The position numbers and the translations under genes are program-made. Under the pieces are notes generated by a model. The model did no database searches. It was not told the origin of the DNA and saw only the letters and a list, made by a program, of their open reading frames with translations. From Candidatus Methanoperedens sp. BLZ2 (lineage in GTDB: Archaea; Halobacteriota; Methanosarcinia; Methanosarcinales; Methanoperedenaceae): a stretch of 64,000 bases of DNA. The stretch is from NCBI RefSeq assembly GCF_002487355.1, contig NZ_NTMG01000085.1, positions 1 through 64,000 of the forward strand, in the 5' to 3' direction. Below, one piece after another: positions 41,647 through 49,907 of this stretch; position 1 is the first letter of the stretch, and every line of letters starts with the position of its first letter.

Positions 41647-41958
41647 ATGGTACAGAAAGCAAGAATACGTTTATCCGGGACAAGTCCTATTACTCTTGAC
41701 GGAATATGTTCACAGGTAAAAGATATCGCAGTTAAGACAGGAGTAAGCATTTGCGGCCCGGTTCCCCTCCCAACCAAGAAATTAGTAGTGCCATGCAGGA
41801 AAAGCCCTGATGGCGAAGGAAGTGCGACATGGGATCACTGGGAAATGAGAGTCCATAAGAGACTTATCGACCTTGATGCTGATGAAAGGGCACTGCGGCA
41901 GTTAATGCGCATACAGGTTCCCAAAGATATCAGTATTGAGATTGTTCTCACCAGTTAA
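41647..41958 (+). CDS. rps10: Ribosomal protein S10 (uS10)
   Basis: 103 residues from ATG 41647; a longer frame from 41503 lies inside tuf and is rejected because the family starts at [11 protein letters not shown]. Further family motifs: [24 protein letters not shown] and [13 protein letters not shown]. Last gene of the tuf transcript, followed by T-rich DNA near 41956-41980. Confidence 0.96.
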   Translation: MVQKARIRLSGTSPITLDGICSQVKDIAVKTGVSICGPVPLPTKKLVVPCRKSPDGEGSATWDHWEMRVHKRLIDLDADERALRQLMRIQVPKDISIEIVLTS

Positions 41959-42076
41959 TTTTTTTACAGTCTTTTTTTAATATATTATTATAATTTGATT
42001 TTTATTGCAGATTTTCTGTAATTTATCCATCACAGGGACATTTTTGTCGCCATAAGCCTTTTGTATATGTATAGTA

Positions 42077-42101
42077 TTATGATAAGTATAGTGATGATAT
42101 A
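42077..42101 (+). promoter_or_regulatory. Upstream region of the pilin-like operon with ATGATA motifs
   Basis: TTATGATAA (42077-42085) and GTGATGATATA (42091-42101) lie 40-60 bases before ATG 42140. On the other strand the second reads TATATCATCAC, almost the core upstream of the surface protein (11115-11124) and of the S-layer cytochrome (20961-20970). Common control is a hypothesis. Confidence 0.35.
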
Positions 42102-42139
42102 GAATGAACGTGCTTAATTGCGGACAGTCAGGGCTATCA

Positions 42140-42652
42140 ATGAGAATAATTAACTTTTTAAAAAACGATAATGCCCAGGTAAATATAGATTATATAGCAG
42201 GGATAGGAATATTTCTCCTGTCAGTTTTTTTTGTTTTCCAGTTCATTAATAGTATATTTACTCCCTTTCAATCAAGCTCCGATCAGGTTACGCTTGCTGC
42301 GGACAGGGCAGGAACCGTACTTGTCGAACGTATGCTTCATGCAGATAAATCAAGTGAATTAAATGTTATAGACCAGGGTAAATTATATTATTTAAATGAT
42401 ACGAGATTAAATTATTCAAACATGGCTAACTATAATGCCGCACTTCTGGAAATTGGTTTATCCAGCAGTGAATCTGCGTTTAATATGAATATGACAGTTG
42501 CAAACCTTACTGATCCGAACAGACCGATGAACCAGAGCGGCCCTGCTCTTCCAAAAGCAACTGATATCGGGCAAATTAAACGTATAGTATTGATCATAAA
42601 TTCCTCTACTGGTTATAATGAAGCAGCTATTCTTTCCGTGAGGGTGTGGTAA
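42140..42652 (+). CDS. Pilin-like membrane-anchored protein 1 of the six-gene set
   Basis: 170 residues from ATG 42140 (42104 is the longer option). The short polar start FLKNDNAQVNIDYIAG followed by one hydrophobic helix (IGIFLLSVFFVFQFI) looks like a type IV prepilin-type N-terminus. The rest is a small extracytoplasmic domain with several sequons. It resembles haloarchaeal DUF7287-type proteins by layout, from memory. First gene of six that overlap or nearly touch, so all are probably made as one complex. No biochemical role is known. Confidence 0.7.
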   Translation: MRIINFLKNDNAQVNIDYIAGIGIFLLSVFFVFQFINSIFTPFQSSSDQVTLAADRAGTVLVERMLHADKSSELNVIDQGKLYYLNDTRLNYSNMANYNAALLEIGLSSSESAFNMNMTVANLTDPNRPMNQSGPALPKATDIGQIKRIVLIINSSTGYNEAAILSVRVW

Positions 42653-42654
42653 TC

Positions 42655-43242
42655 GTGTTCGATGAAAAAGGCCAGATGCATACAATGGAAGGAGTGGCAG
42701 CAGCCACAATAATGCTTCTTGTTATCGTATATGCAATAGATGCTACTTCGATGACACCCCTTACTTCTTCAACAGCCAACGTGCATGTGGAAACCGAACT
42801 TCAGGTGCTCGGCCAGGATATTTTAGGGGCGCTTGATTATGCTGAACCCGGATATAATTCAAATCTAACGAATGATATACTGAGATGGAATGGCAAAGAA
42901 TACATCTGGGATGGAACAAATTATATGGAAAAGGGGAATGCTTCGTACTCTCAAAATAATCTTACAAATAATCTAACGAACAATCTTAAATATACCCTTA
43001 TAAAGCAGGGCATCGCGCATAGTGTGGAACTGACTTTTCTTAGAAACGATGGGACTTTTTTAGTAACCCAGAAAATGATTTACAATGGGAATCCTTCAGA
43101 CAATGCCGTGATAGTTTCAAGGAAAATCGCAATACATAACAGTGATAATCCAAATGCGACTAATATTCAATTAACGGATATCGATCCCTCAACCAACCTT
43201 TATAATATTGTGGATGTCAAACTTATTTTATGGAGGATGTGA
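42655..43242 (+). CDS. Pilin-like membrane-anchored protein 2
   Basis: 195 residues from GTG 42655, preferred over GTG 42646 because GAGGGTG is better spaced. N-terminus FDEKGQMHTMEGVAAATIMLLVIVYAIDATSMTP: a GQ-x-x-x-x-E-G junction before the hydrophobic helix. It closely matches the RGQAYTLEG pattern I remember from haloarchaeal DUF7288 proteins. The exported part is rich in Asn and ends in LYNIVDVKLILWRM. It overlaps gene 1 slightly at its possible start and gene 3 by one base (TGATG). Confidence 0.72.
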   Translation: MFDEKGQMHTMEGVAAATIMLLVIVYAIDATSMTPLTSSTANVHVETELQVLGQDILGALDYAEPGYNSNLTNDILRWNGKEYIWDGTNYMEKGNASYSQNNLTNNLTNNLKYTLIKQGIAHSVELTFLRNDGTFLVTQKMIYNGNPSDNAVIVSRKIAIHNSDNPNATNIQLTDIDPSTNLYNIVDVKLILWRM

Positions 43243-43997
43243 TGGGAATAATAGAAAACGAGCGCGCCCAGTTTATGCTTCTTGCGGGTTTTATCATTGC
43301 GATTGGTCTTGTTATTGCCACGGTTATGCTCAATAATATCATATTTGAGAGCAATATGGCCGGGGAAGCAGGAGGAGATCCCATAAAATATGATCTGGTG
43401 AACCTCATGCGTATAAGTGGGGATGAAATAAAAAGCGCATACAGGAATGTAACAGCACCAGGGCAAAATCCTGCTCTGAAGTTTAGCAATTTCACTAAAC
43501 AAATGCAAAATTTCAATGAAAACTTATCAATAATCTATGCGCTGCATGGCGAATGTGTGAACTTGAGCTGGGATATAAGCAACTGGAACACCACTCGCTA
43601 CGCGAATTTCACAGAGAACGGGACTGCAAATGGCGCAAGGAACTGGACTGTAATTGAAAATGTAAAAGATTCAAATATAACAGTGAATGTAACAACAATA
43701 TCTCCTCCTTTTAATATAAGTATTAATAGTTCAACAAAATCATGGCAAATAAACTTCACCGCTCCTCAAAATATTACTATTAATAGTGCTCAAATCATTG
43801 CAAATGTAAGCGTCACTCCATATACAATATCATTTATAAATGGCGCAAATGTATCTGGCAGATTCAATATCACAGGTAATACAAGCAATAATAAATCCTT
43901 TATTCGTGCTCGCGATTACATCTTGAACGCCACAATACTTTTTTCCACCAGCGATACACGCGCCAATATCACTATTCCTGTATCTGTACCGTGGTGA
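43242..43997 (+). CDS. Pilin-like membrane-anchored protein 3
   Basis: 251 residues from ATG 43242 with GGAGG at 43232-43236. N-terminus IIENERAQFMLLAGFIIAIGLVIATVMLNNIIFE: E-R-A-Q-F before the helix fits a class III signal/pilin-type junction. It is similar in layout to haloarchaeal DUF7261. The exported part has many sequons and beta-strand-like alternation. Belongs to the same overlapping set. Confidence 0.72.
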   Translation: MGIIENERAQFMLLAGFIIAIGLVIATVMLNNIIFESNMAGEAGGDPIKYDLVNLMRISGDEIKSAYRNVTAPGQNPALKFSNFTKQMQNFNENLSIIYALHGECVNLSWDISNWNTTRYANFTENGTANGARNWTVIENVKDSNITVNVTTISPPFNISINSSTKSWQINFTAPQNITINSAQIIANVSVTPYTISFINGANVSGRFNITGNTSNNKSFIRARDYILNATILFSTSDTRANITIPVSVPW

Positions 43998-44001
43998 TAA
44001 T

Positions 44002-44466
44002 ATGAAAATAAAGAAATTATTAACAAATGAGGATGCAGTATCCGTCACAATTGGCTTTATTCTTATGTTTTCAATTACAGTGCTGGTTTTTTCCGGGATC
44101 ATTCTTTCTTTTTATACACTCTTAGATCAATCCAGAGAAACAGCAATGAGGGCAAGTTTTGATATCCTGGGAAGCGGATTTGCAGCGAGGGTAACTTCCA
44201 TGGATACCCTGGCAAATATAACAGGATCATACGAGGGTACTGTAAACGAGCTCGAATACGATTTTTCAATTCCTGCATCCATTGCAGGTGAGAGCTATAG
44301 TATCAATGTAACCCGCGAAAAGATATTCCTGGATGCTGAAAATGATGCAAAGGCCTGGATACCATTTAATTCTTCAGATATTATAAATGAAGAGATATAC
44401 AGCAATGCCCAGGACTATACACTGTGGTACGATAACAACAATAATACTATTAAAATAAAACAATGA
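44002..44466 (+). CDS. Pilin-like membrane-anchored protein 4
   Basis: 154 residues. N-terminus LLTNEDAVSVTIGFILMFSITVLVFSGIILSFYTLLDQ: EDAVS-V-T-I-G-F is the typical archaeal pilin/flagellin N-domain form (compare AVSTTVG in haloarchaeal DUF7266). The small extracytoplasmic part follows. GGTGATA precedes the ATG. It overlaps gene 5 by ATGA. Confidence 0.74.
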   Translation: MKIKKLLTNEDAVSVTIGFILMFSITVLVFSGIILSFYTLLDQSRETAMRASFDILGSGFAARVTSMDTLANITGSYEGTVNELEYDFSIPASIAGESYSINVTREKIFLDAENDAKAWIPFNSSDIINEEIYSNAQDYTLWYDNNNNTIKIKQ

Positions 44467-45206
44467 ATAACATAAAATTTCTTTCCTCGGAAGATGCAGT
44501 CTCTGAAGTAGTTGACTTTGTGACAATCCTCGGTTTACTGGTGCTATCCATTGGGCTCATAGGAATGGCAGGATATCCGATCGTGAAAAATGCCCAGGAA
44601 GCAAACCATATAGAAAATACAAAACAGAGTTTTATTGTACTTGCAAATAACGTCAATAAAGTAGCGATGGGGCAGGCGCCTTCTCAGAATGTAGAGTTGA
44701 AAATGTACGGCGGGTCGCTAAGCGTTACGGGAAATAGTTCCATCAATATTACAGCAATAAACTCGACGAACCAAAACGTCACTCTGGTAGACAGGCAGAT
44801 GCGAAGTATTGAAAGTGTTGTGGGGGAAACTATCATCGCTTATGAAGGAACGGGTGTATGGGCCAGGTATCCCAACGGCAATACAATAATAGTTTCAAAA
44901 CCGCTCATTTCCAATCAGAGCAAAATGCTTGTTATTCCTGTTGTGGCAATAGGCGGTACTTCGTCTATAGGCGGCAGCGGTATGAGCAGGGTTACAGCTA
45001 AAGGTATACCAAATATAGATTTTTATAAAAATATGAGAAATATCAGTGTAAGGATAAATAGCACTTATTCAAATGGTTGGGAGAATTATTTCATTAATGT
45101 TAAGGGCTGGAGTCCCTGTGATCCGGATGAATGCACTGCAAAACTTGAAATGGAAAATATTGATGTGTATATAATAAATATCCAGCTGGATACGGAGGTA
45201 GAATGA
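44463..45206 (+). CDS. Pilin-like membrane-anchored protein 5
   Basis: 247 residues. N-terminus FLSSEDAVSEVVDFVTILGLLVLSIGLIGMAGYPIV, then KQSFIVLANNVNKVAMGQAPSQNVELKMYGGSL and VGETIIAYEGTGVWARYPNGN. The order of motifs matches gene 6 (VGDSPLQ, GGTL, YEGGGVWAQY), so the two are paralogs, both like haloarchaeal DUF7289. Overlaps gene 4 and gene 6 by ATGA-type junctions. Confidence 0.74.
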   Translation: MNNIKFLSSEDAVSEVVDFVTILGLLVLSIGLIGMAGYPIVKNAQEANHIENTKQSFIVLANNVNKVAMGQAPSQNVELKMYGGSLSVTGNSSINITAINSTNQNVTLVDRQMRSIESVVGETIIAYEGTGVWARYPNGNTIIVSKPLISNQSKMLVIPVVAIGGTSSIGGSGMSRVTAKGIPNIDFYKNMRNISVRINSTYSNGWENYFINVKGWSPCDPDECTAKLEMENIDVYIINIQLDTEVE

Positions 45207-46492
45207 AGCTTTTTAGTTCTGAAAGAGCGGAAGCAGAAGTTATAGGCCACGTAATTATCCTATCCATTACTATTCTTGGAATAAGCATGATAACCCTGTT
45301 CGGCGTACCTGCGATTTACAACTTAGAAGATATGGCAAATTCCAAGAATGTGGAACAGGCATTTACTGTCCTGGACTCTCGTGCGAGCAGGGTAACATTG
45401 GGTGATTCACCGCTTCAGATAACAAATTTTGAACTTGGAGGAGGCACACTGACAGTCGAGCCGAACAGCTCCAAGAATCCGGGTTATATTTTTGTAAATA
45501 GCAGTGATTTTAATTTCACAATTCCGATGGGAAAGATAAAATATACTCTTGGCGACAGGATAGTGTCTTATGAGGGCGGCGGTGTATGGGCGCAATATGC
45601 AGGAGGAGGCACAGTTATGCTTTCTCCTCCAGAATTCCATTATAATGGCTGGACATTAACACTTCCTGTAATTAATGTAAGCGGCAATGCGTCTGTCGCT
45701 GGAAAAGGAACTACTGTGGTTTCTATCAAGAAAATGGAAGCCATGATAAAGTATCCAAATGCAAGCGCAGGAAGGATGAATCCGGTAAATGGCACTAATA
45801 ATGGAATAGTAAATGTCAATATCACAAGCGATTATTATAAATCATGGGCTGATTATGCGAGAACCTTAAGTTATACAAATGTTTCAGTTAATGATAAGAA
45901 TAAGACAGCTATTATTGTTCTTGAAGTTTTATCGCCGATGGGGACTTTTTCCTTACCCGCAGGTCAGATCACAATCAGGAATATTAACACAAGCAATCCG
46001 ACCCCAATAAATAATTTTTCAGTTAATCTTTTCGATAGCCAGATGAATAAACTTAATAATCTGGATTGGGAGATTGAAGCAAGAAATGGTACTACAGAAC
46101 TGGAATTGGAAGTAGAAAAAGATGGGAATGATTTAATTATCAAAATCGAATTCGATTCACCCGGTGGGGAGGAAGAATGGGAAGGATGCCTGTTGTGCGG
46201 GGGAGTTAGTAATTGGCCAAACTCTATAAATGTTGATTTCCTTAATCAAAGCATGAATCTTACGACAGATGATACTTTAAATACGTGGCCGGGCTCAGGA
46301 AATAGTCGTAGTGTTTATGATATTTTCCAGCATTATCTCAGTTTGATGGGATCTGATGTCACTTTTAACACAGATGAAAACAAAAAAGTAGATTATTCAA
46401 AATCGCAGTTAACACTTGACTATGATCCCGGCCCTGGCGCTCTCACTTTCCTGCACGTCACGGAGAACAGGGCTGATGTGGGGATAAGTTAG
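45203..46492 (+). CDS. Pilin-like membrane-anchored protein 6 (largest)
   Basis: 429 residues. N-terminus FSSERAEAEVIGHVIILSITILGISMITLFGVPAI, then NVEQAFTVLDSRASRVTLGDSPLQ, GGGTLTVEPN, SYEGGGVWAQYAGGGTVMLSPPEFHYNG in pieces, and LTLPVINVSGNAS. This is a very close match to the DUF7289 pattern I know from haloarchaea. A C-terminal extension of about 200 residues (from about 240) has sequons, a CLLC motif and an acidic tract. Last of the set, convergent with rpl11. Confidence 0.76.
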   Translation: MKLFSSERAEAEVIGHVIILSITILGISMITLFGVPAIYNLEDMANSKNVEQAFTVLDSRASRVTLGDSPLQITNFELGGGTLTVEPNSSKNPGYIFVNSSDFNFTIPMGKIKYTLGDRIVSYEGGGVWAQYAGGGTVMLSPPEFHYNGWTLTLPVINVSGNASVAGKGTTVVSIKKMEAMIKYPNASAGRMNPVNGTNNGIVNVNITSDYYKSWADYARTLSYTNVSVNDKNKTAIIVLEVLSPMGTFSLPAGQITIRNINTSNPTPINNFSVNLFDSQMNKLNNLDWEIEARNGTTELELEVEKDGNDLIIKIEFDSPGGEEEWEGCLLCGGVSNWPNSINVDFLNQSMNLTTDDTLNTWPGSGNSRSVYDIFQHYLSLMGSDVTFNTDENKKVDYSKSQLTLDYDPGPGALTFLHVTENRADVGIS

Positions 46493-46519
46493 TTAAAAAT
46501 ATATCTGTTGCCAAAAAAA

Positions 46520-47002
46520 TTAATTCGCCTCGGAGAATTCCGAGTCGAATTTACCGCTGTTGATTGCCGCTATTGCTTCCTTGGGTTTTAATCCTTCAAA
46601 GGTTATACCAAGGGGAACGCATGAACCAACGACTTCTTTTACTGTATTTTTCAATGATTTTGCAAGAGTGTCGCTCTTTTTCATTTTGGCTATCTTGACA
46701 GCCTGTTTGGCCGTTATATTTCCAACGGTCACGGTATTCGGTGTTCCTGAGCCCTTTTCTACTCCAGCCTCTTTTATTATGAGTGCTGATGTCGGGGGTG
46801 TTCCCACCGTTATTGTGAATTGTTTCTTATCATCAATAATTACTTTGACCGGGACCTGCATTCCCTTAAAAGCTGCTGTCTGTTCATTTATTTTTTCTAT
46901 TATTGCCTTTACATTTACGCCAAGCGGGCCAAGTGATGGGCCCAATGGCGGACCTGCGGACGCTGAACCGCCGGAAACCAATGCTTCTACAACGCTCACC
47001 AT
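46520..47002 (-). CDS. rpl11: Ribosomal protein L11 (uL11)
   Basis: 160 residues: VEALVSGGSASAGPPLGPSLGPLGVN in pieces (PPLGPSLGPLGVN), VKVIIDDKKQFTITVGTPPTSALI, and the C-terminal RNA-binding half with GNITAKQAVKIAKMK and LGITFEGLKPKEA. Part of the GTPase-associated centre. Last gene of secE-spt5-rpl11. L1, P0 and P1/P2, which often follow in archaea, are not here. Confidence 0.97.
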   Translation of the reverse strand: MVSVVEALVSGGSASAGPPLGPSLGPLGVNVKAIIEKINEQTAAFKGMQVPVKVIIDDKKQFTITVGTPPTSALIIKEAGVEKGSGTPNTVTVGNITAKQAVKIAKMKKSDTLAKSLKNTVKEVVGSCVPLGITFEGLKPKEAIAAINSGKFDSEFSEAN

Positions 47003-47022
47003 GTTAATATCTCCTGTTAATA

Positions 47023-47490
47023 TTATTTCTCTTCTTCTTCTCGTTTCAATATTCGAACATTATCACCGCGAACTGTTACGGGGATGGGGACCATCGCCTC
47101 GAACAATTCAACTGTAATCTCTTCATGAGTTGAATCAATCCTTTTTACTCTTGCTTTTTCTCCCTTGAATGGACCTGATATCAGTTCCACTATGCTTCCT
47201 TCTGTAATTCCGGTAACTGAAAGTTTGGGCGTGAGGAAATGGGATATTTCATCGAAATTTGACTGGCCTTTAATCATTGCCCTGGCGTGGGGAACATTCT
47301 GAATGACCTCATCCACTGCTTCAGGACTTTCCGCTTCGACAAGAACATAGCCTTTCAGTTCATCAGGGGCAAGCACTGCATATATGCCCAGATGCTCTTT
47401 CTTGGTAACTTTCTCTATCAAATTCGCTACCGTCCTTTCCTGGTTCGCTGTTGTCTTGATGACATATATGGCGGCAGCTTCATCGTTCAT
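47023..47490 (-). CDS. spt5: Transcription elongation factor Spt5 (NusG)
   Basis: 155 residues, archaeal Spt5: NGN domain with YVIKTTANQERTVANLI and GYVLVEAESPEAVDEVI, a linker, and a KOW domain with GSIVELISGPFKGEKARVKRID. It clamps RNA polymerase with Spt4 and increases processivity. The start overlaps the secE stop by ATGA. Confidence 0.96.
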   Translation of the reverse strand: MNDEAAAIYVIKTTANQERTVANLIEKVTKKEHLGIYAVLAPDELKGYVLVEAESPEAVDEVIQNVPHARAMIKGQSNFDEISHFLTPKLSVTGITEGSIVELISGPFKGEKARVKRIDSTHEEITVELFEAMVPIPVTVRGDNVRILKREEEEK

Positions 47491-47684
47491 TTAAGCCATC
47501 CCGGCATTACCGTTACTAATATATAAATGATAAAACCTATGAATCCTACTAAAAGTATACCTGCACCGGCTACTTTTGCAATCACTGAAAATTCTTCTCT
47601 TGATGGTTTCCTTGTGAGCTTGAGCACCCTGACGTATTCGCTTAATCTCAAAGGAACATTTCCTATTTCTTTATCTTCGAACAA
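47487..47684 (-). CDS. secE: Preprotein translocase subunit SecE (Sec61 gamma)
   Basis: 65 residues: an amphipathic helix LSEYVRVLKLTRKPSREEFSVIAKVAG, then one transmembrane helix ILLVGFIGFIIYILVTVM. Clamp subunit of the SecYE channel. The secE-spt5 order is conserved in archaea. Upstream (47685-47936) is AT-rich DNA with no supported gene. Confidence 0.94.
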   Translation of the reverse strand: MFEDKEIGNVPLRLSEYVRVLKLTRKPSREEFSVIAKVAGAGILLVGFIGFIIYILVTVMPGWLK

Positions 47685-47936
47685 TATTTTTCACATCCAT
47701 GTTTTTAATGATTGCATGATTATTATAAAAGCTACCCTAAAATAATAGCAGTCTATAATTATACTCAACATAAAAATAGTTTTTGGTATAAATTTATTCA
47801 CATTTTTATATTATTTTTTTTTTTCAAAAACTGGATGAAACTTCTCATCTGTGTCTTAATTTTGCTGGTGCCAATAGAAACATATACAGGATATAATGAC
47901 AAAAGATACAGTCTATACAAAAACCATAATTATTGA

Positions 47937-48296
47937 TTAAACATGTGCACCAATAATATCATCTAAAATTCTTGTATAATCTATTTTTTTTCCTCCACTT
48001 ATAATTATTGTATACAAGTCTTTAAAAGATATTGACTCGTGCGCTTCAAATTCATTAGAGGAGAAGGTTATACAATTATCCCCCGTTAGAAGACAATGCT
48101 CTATATCTCTTACGTCATTAAATTGTGGATAACAACTTAGAGCAATAACGCCATCTTCTCTCTTGAGAATTCCCCATACATATTTATTGTCGTATCTGAA
48201 AAAGTGTTCTCTTCCATGTATTAATATATCAGTTATTTTATGTTTATTTATAATCATGGATTTTATAGTTAATATATTTTTAATCATATTTCTCAC
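47937..48296 (-). CDS. Partial duplicate of the unknown protein at 48490-49287
   Basis: 119 residues. From about residue 18 (NKHKITDILIHGREHFFRYDN) it is colinear with the last ~100 residues of the neighbouring gene: WGILKREDGVIALS, CLLTGDNCITFSS, ESISFKDLY, ILDDIIG. The N-terminal ~17 residues are unrelated and the helical N-terminal domain of the parent is missing. It may be an expressed single-domain paralog or a dead copy. The C-terminal domain is not recognised. Confidence 0.5.
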   Translation of the reverse strand: MRNMIKNILTIKSMIINKHKITDILIHGREHFFRYDNKYVWGILKREDGVIALSCYPQFNDVRDIEHCLLTGDNCITFSSNEFEAHESISFKDLYTIIISGGKKIDYTRILDDIIGAHV

Positions 48297-48800
48297 TATG
48301 TACTGTATATTTTTCTTGTAATTTTTCTATTAGTCATATTTAACTCAGATGTTATAAAATTATTGCTGGCAGTATAACTACATGCTTATCTATATGTTTT
48401 GATAGGAGATTAGTTCGCATGTTTATTTTATTATTGTATATTTTATCAAGATTTTAAACTATTACTGATTATATATTTAAATTTTTAACCTAATTACTTA
48501 TAATATCATCTAAAATTTTTGTAGAATCCAATTCTTTTTTTTCTTCAACGATAAATTTATACAAGTCTTTAAAGGATATTAACTCACACTCTTCAAATTT
48601 ATCAGAGGAGAAGGTTATACAATTATTCCCCGTTAGAAGACAATGTTTTATATCTTTTACGTCATTAAATTGTCGATAATAACTTAGAGCAATAACGCCA
48701 TCTTCTCTCTTGAGAATTCCACATATATATTTGTTGTCATATTTAAAAAAATGTTCTCTTCCACGTATTAATATATCAGTTATTTTATGTTTATTCTGTT
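47955..48800. repeat. Tandem duplication of ~290 bp (47961-48250 and 48507-48796)
   Basis: Two direct copies about 546 bases apart. Long stretches are identical, for example GAGGAGAAGGTTATACAATTAT and AGCAATAACGCCATCTTCTCTC (each shown in part here); overall I judge them clearly above 80 % alike by eye. Both copies stay open in the same frame. Confidence 0.8.
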
Positions 48801-49287
48801 GATTTATGGGGTTATTGATTTGTTTTTCCAATTCCTTGAAATGCTTTATAATTCTATCAAGATAAATCTCATTTTTATTGGCAAATCCTATAAGAAGTTT
48901 TAATAATTCTTCATTATTTGTTTTGATATTTTCAAATTCCCTAATTGCATAATGAAAAAATACCTCTGGTTCTTTCTTTGCCGCTTCCTTTATATTTTCT
49001 TTAAATTTCTCAGAAAATTTCATATACAATCGTAAAGCAATTTCGGGTGATACGCCATTATCAATTACTATCTTTAGGAAAGTAGCCTTTTCGATTATAT
49101 TTATATTGTTAAAAATTTCTTTTTGATTTCTATCTATTTCCCGTAATTCATACCAACCATCGTGTTTTTCCCGTGTTATTTCATCGATAGTTTGGTCTAA
49201 TGCAGACCTGATGGGGTCTTTTTTTAATATCTTCTTAGCAACATCGTATAAAGCATTAGTAATTAATCCCTCAGATAATCCTATCAT
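48490..49287 (-). CDS. Hypothetical two-domain protein
   Basis: 265 residues. The first ~160 are charged and helical (ALYDVAKKILKKDPIRSALDQTIDEI, KATFLKIVIDNGVSPEIALRLYMKF, a long KNEIYLDRIIKHFKELEKQ helix). The last ~100 are a compact alpha/beta unit (KITDILIRGREHFFKYDN...ILKREDGVIALSYY...CLLTGNNCITFSS...). No catalytic motif and no signal peptide or membrane helix, so probably cytoplasmic. Low GC compared with its surroundings suggests acquired DNA. A role in defence or signalling is possible only by the look of the neighbourhood. Confidence 0.55.
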   Translation of the reverse strand: MIGLSEGLITNALYDVAKKILKKDPIRSALDQTIDEITREKHDGWYELREIDRNQKEIFNNINIIEKATFLKIVIDNGVSPEIALRLYMKFSEKFKENIKEAAKKEPEVFFHYAIREFENIKTNNEELLKLLIGFANKNEIYLDRIIKHFKELEKQINNPINQQNKHKITDILIRGREHFFKYDNKYICGILKREDGVIALSYYRQFNDVKDIKHCLLTGNNCITFSSDKFEECELISFKDLYKFIVEEKKELDSTKILDDIISN

Positions 49288-49468
49288 AATCTCTGGGTAG
49301 ATAGATTGACTACTGTATATATTGTTTGCTTTATGCCTATCTGGTAGGAATCTTCCAATCTGGATTTTTGGGATTTGAAGGTTTGTCTTTCAAGTATATT
49401 GATATTTAGATACAAATAACCAGATGATTTAAATAGAACTTACTGCGCAAGGTCACCGGGCACCAACC

Positions 49469-49846
49469 CTAAGTAAAGGGAGAACATTCTTTGAAATTCG
49501 TAAGTTCTTCTGGCAGTAATTTGCATACCATTGGTCTTAATTTACTGTACCATTCATAAGAAACTAAAACAAGAGTTAAAGGCGTCAGCACTTCCAATAC
49601 CCCGGAAGATGCATCGAACTGTTTGATCCCCTCTGATAGATCGGAAAAAATGAAAAATATGCCAAATAAAAGATATAAACAATTTTTTCTTAAGAAAGGT
49701 CCTGTTATTATTGACTGTACCAATTTTTTATCGATTTCTTTCCATAAGAAAAATATTTGAATTGAAAGGAAAATAAAAAATAAATACAAAGTATATGTTA
49801 AAGAATCAATAATTTTATAAATCATAATTTCATTGGAATTATGCAT
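49469..49846 (-). CDS. Small hypothetical membrane protein
   Basis: 125 residues with about three hydrophobic helices (SLTYTLYLFFIFLSIQIFFLW, LRKNCLYLLFGIFFIFSDL, VLTPLTLVLVSYEWY). Basic residues between helices. No known motif. Low-GC codon use like the neighbouring unknown genes. I do not recognise the family; it may be an accessory or acquired gene. Confidence 0.5.
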   Translation of the reverse strand: MHNSNEIMIYKIIDSLTYTLYLFFIFLSIQIFFLWKEIDKKLVQSIITGPFLRKNCLYLLFGIFFIFSDLSEGIKQFDASSGVLEVLTPLTLVLVSYEWYSKLRPMVCKLLPEELTNFKECSPFT

Positions 49847-49907
49847 ATTTTCCTATCCTCTTAATGCAACCCATATTATGATTATGATGATTATAAACTT
49901 TGTGGTG

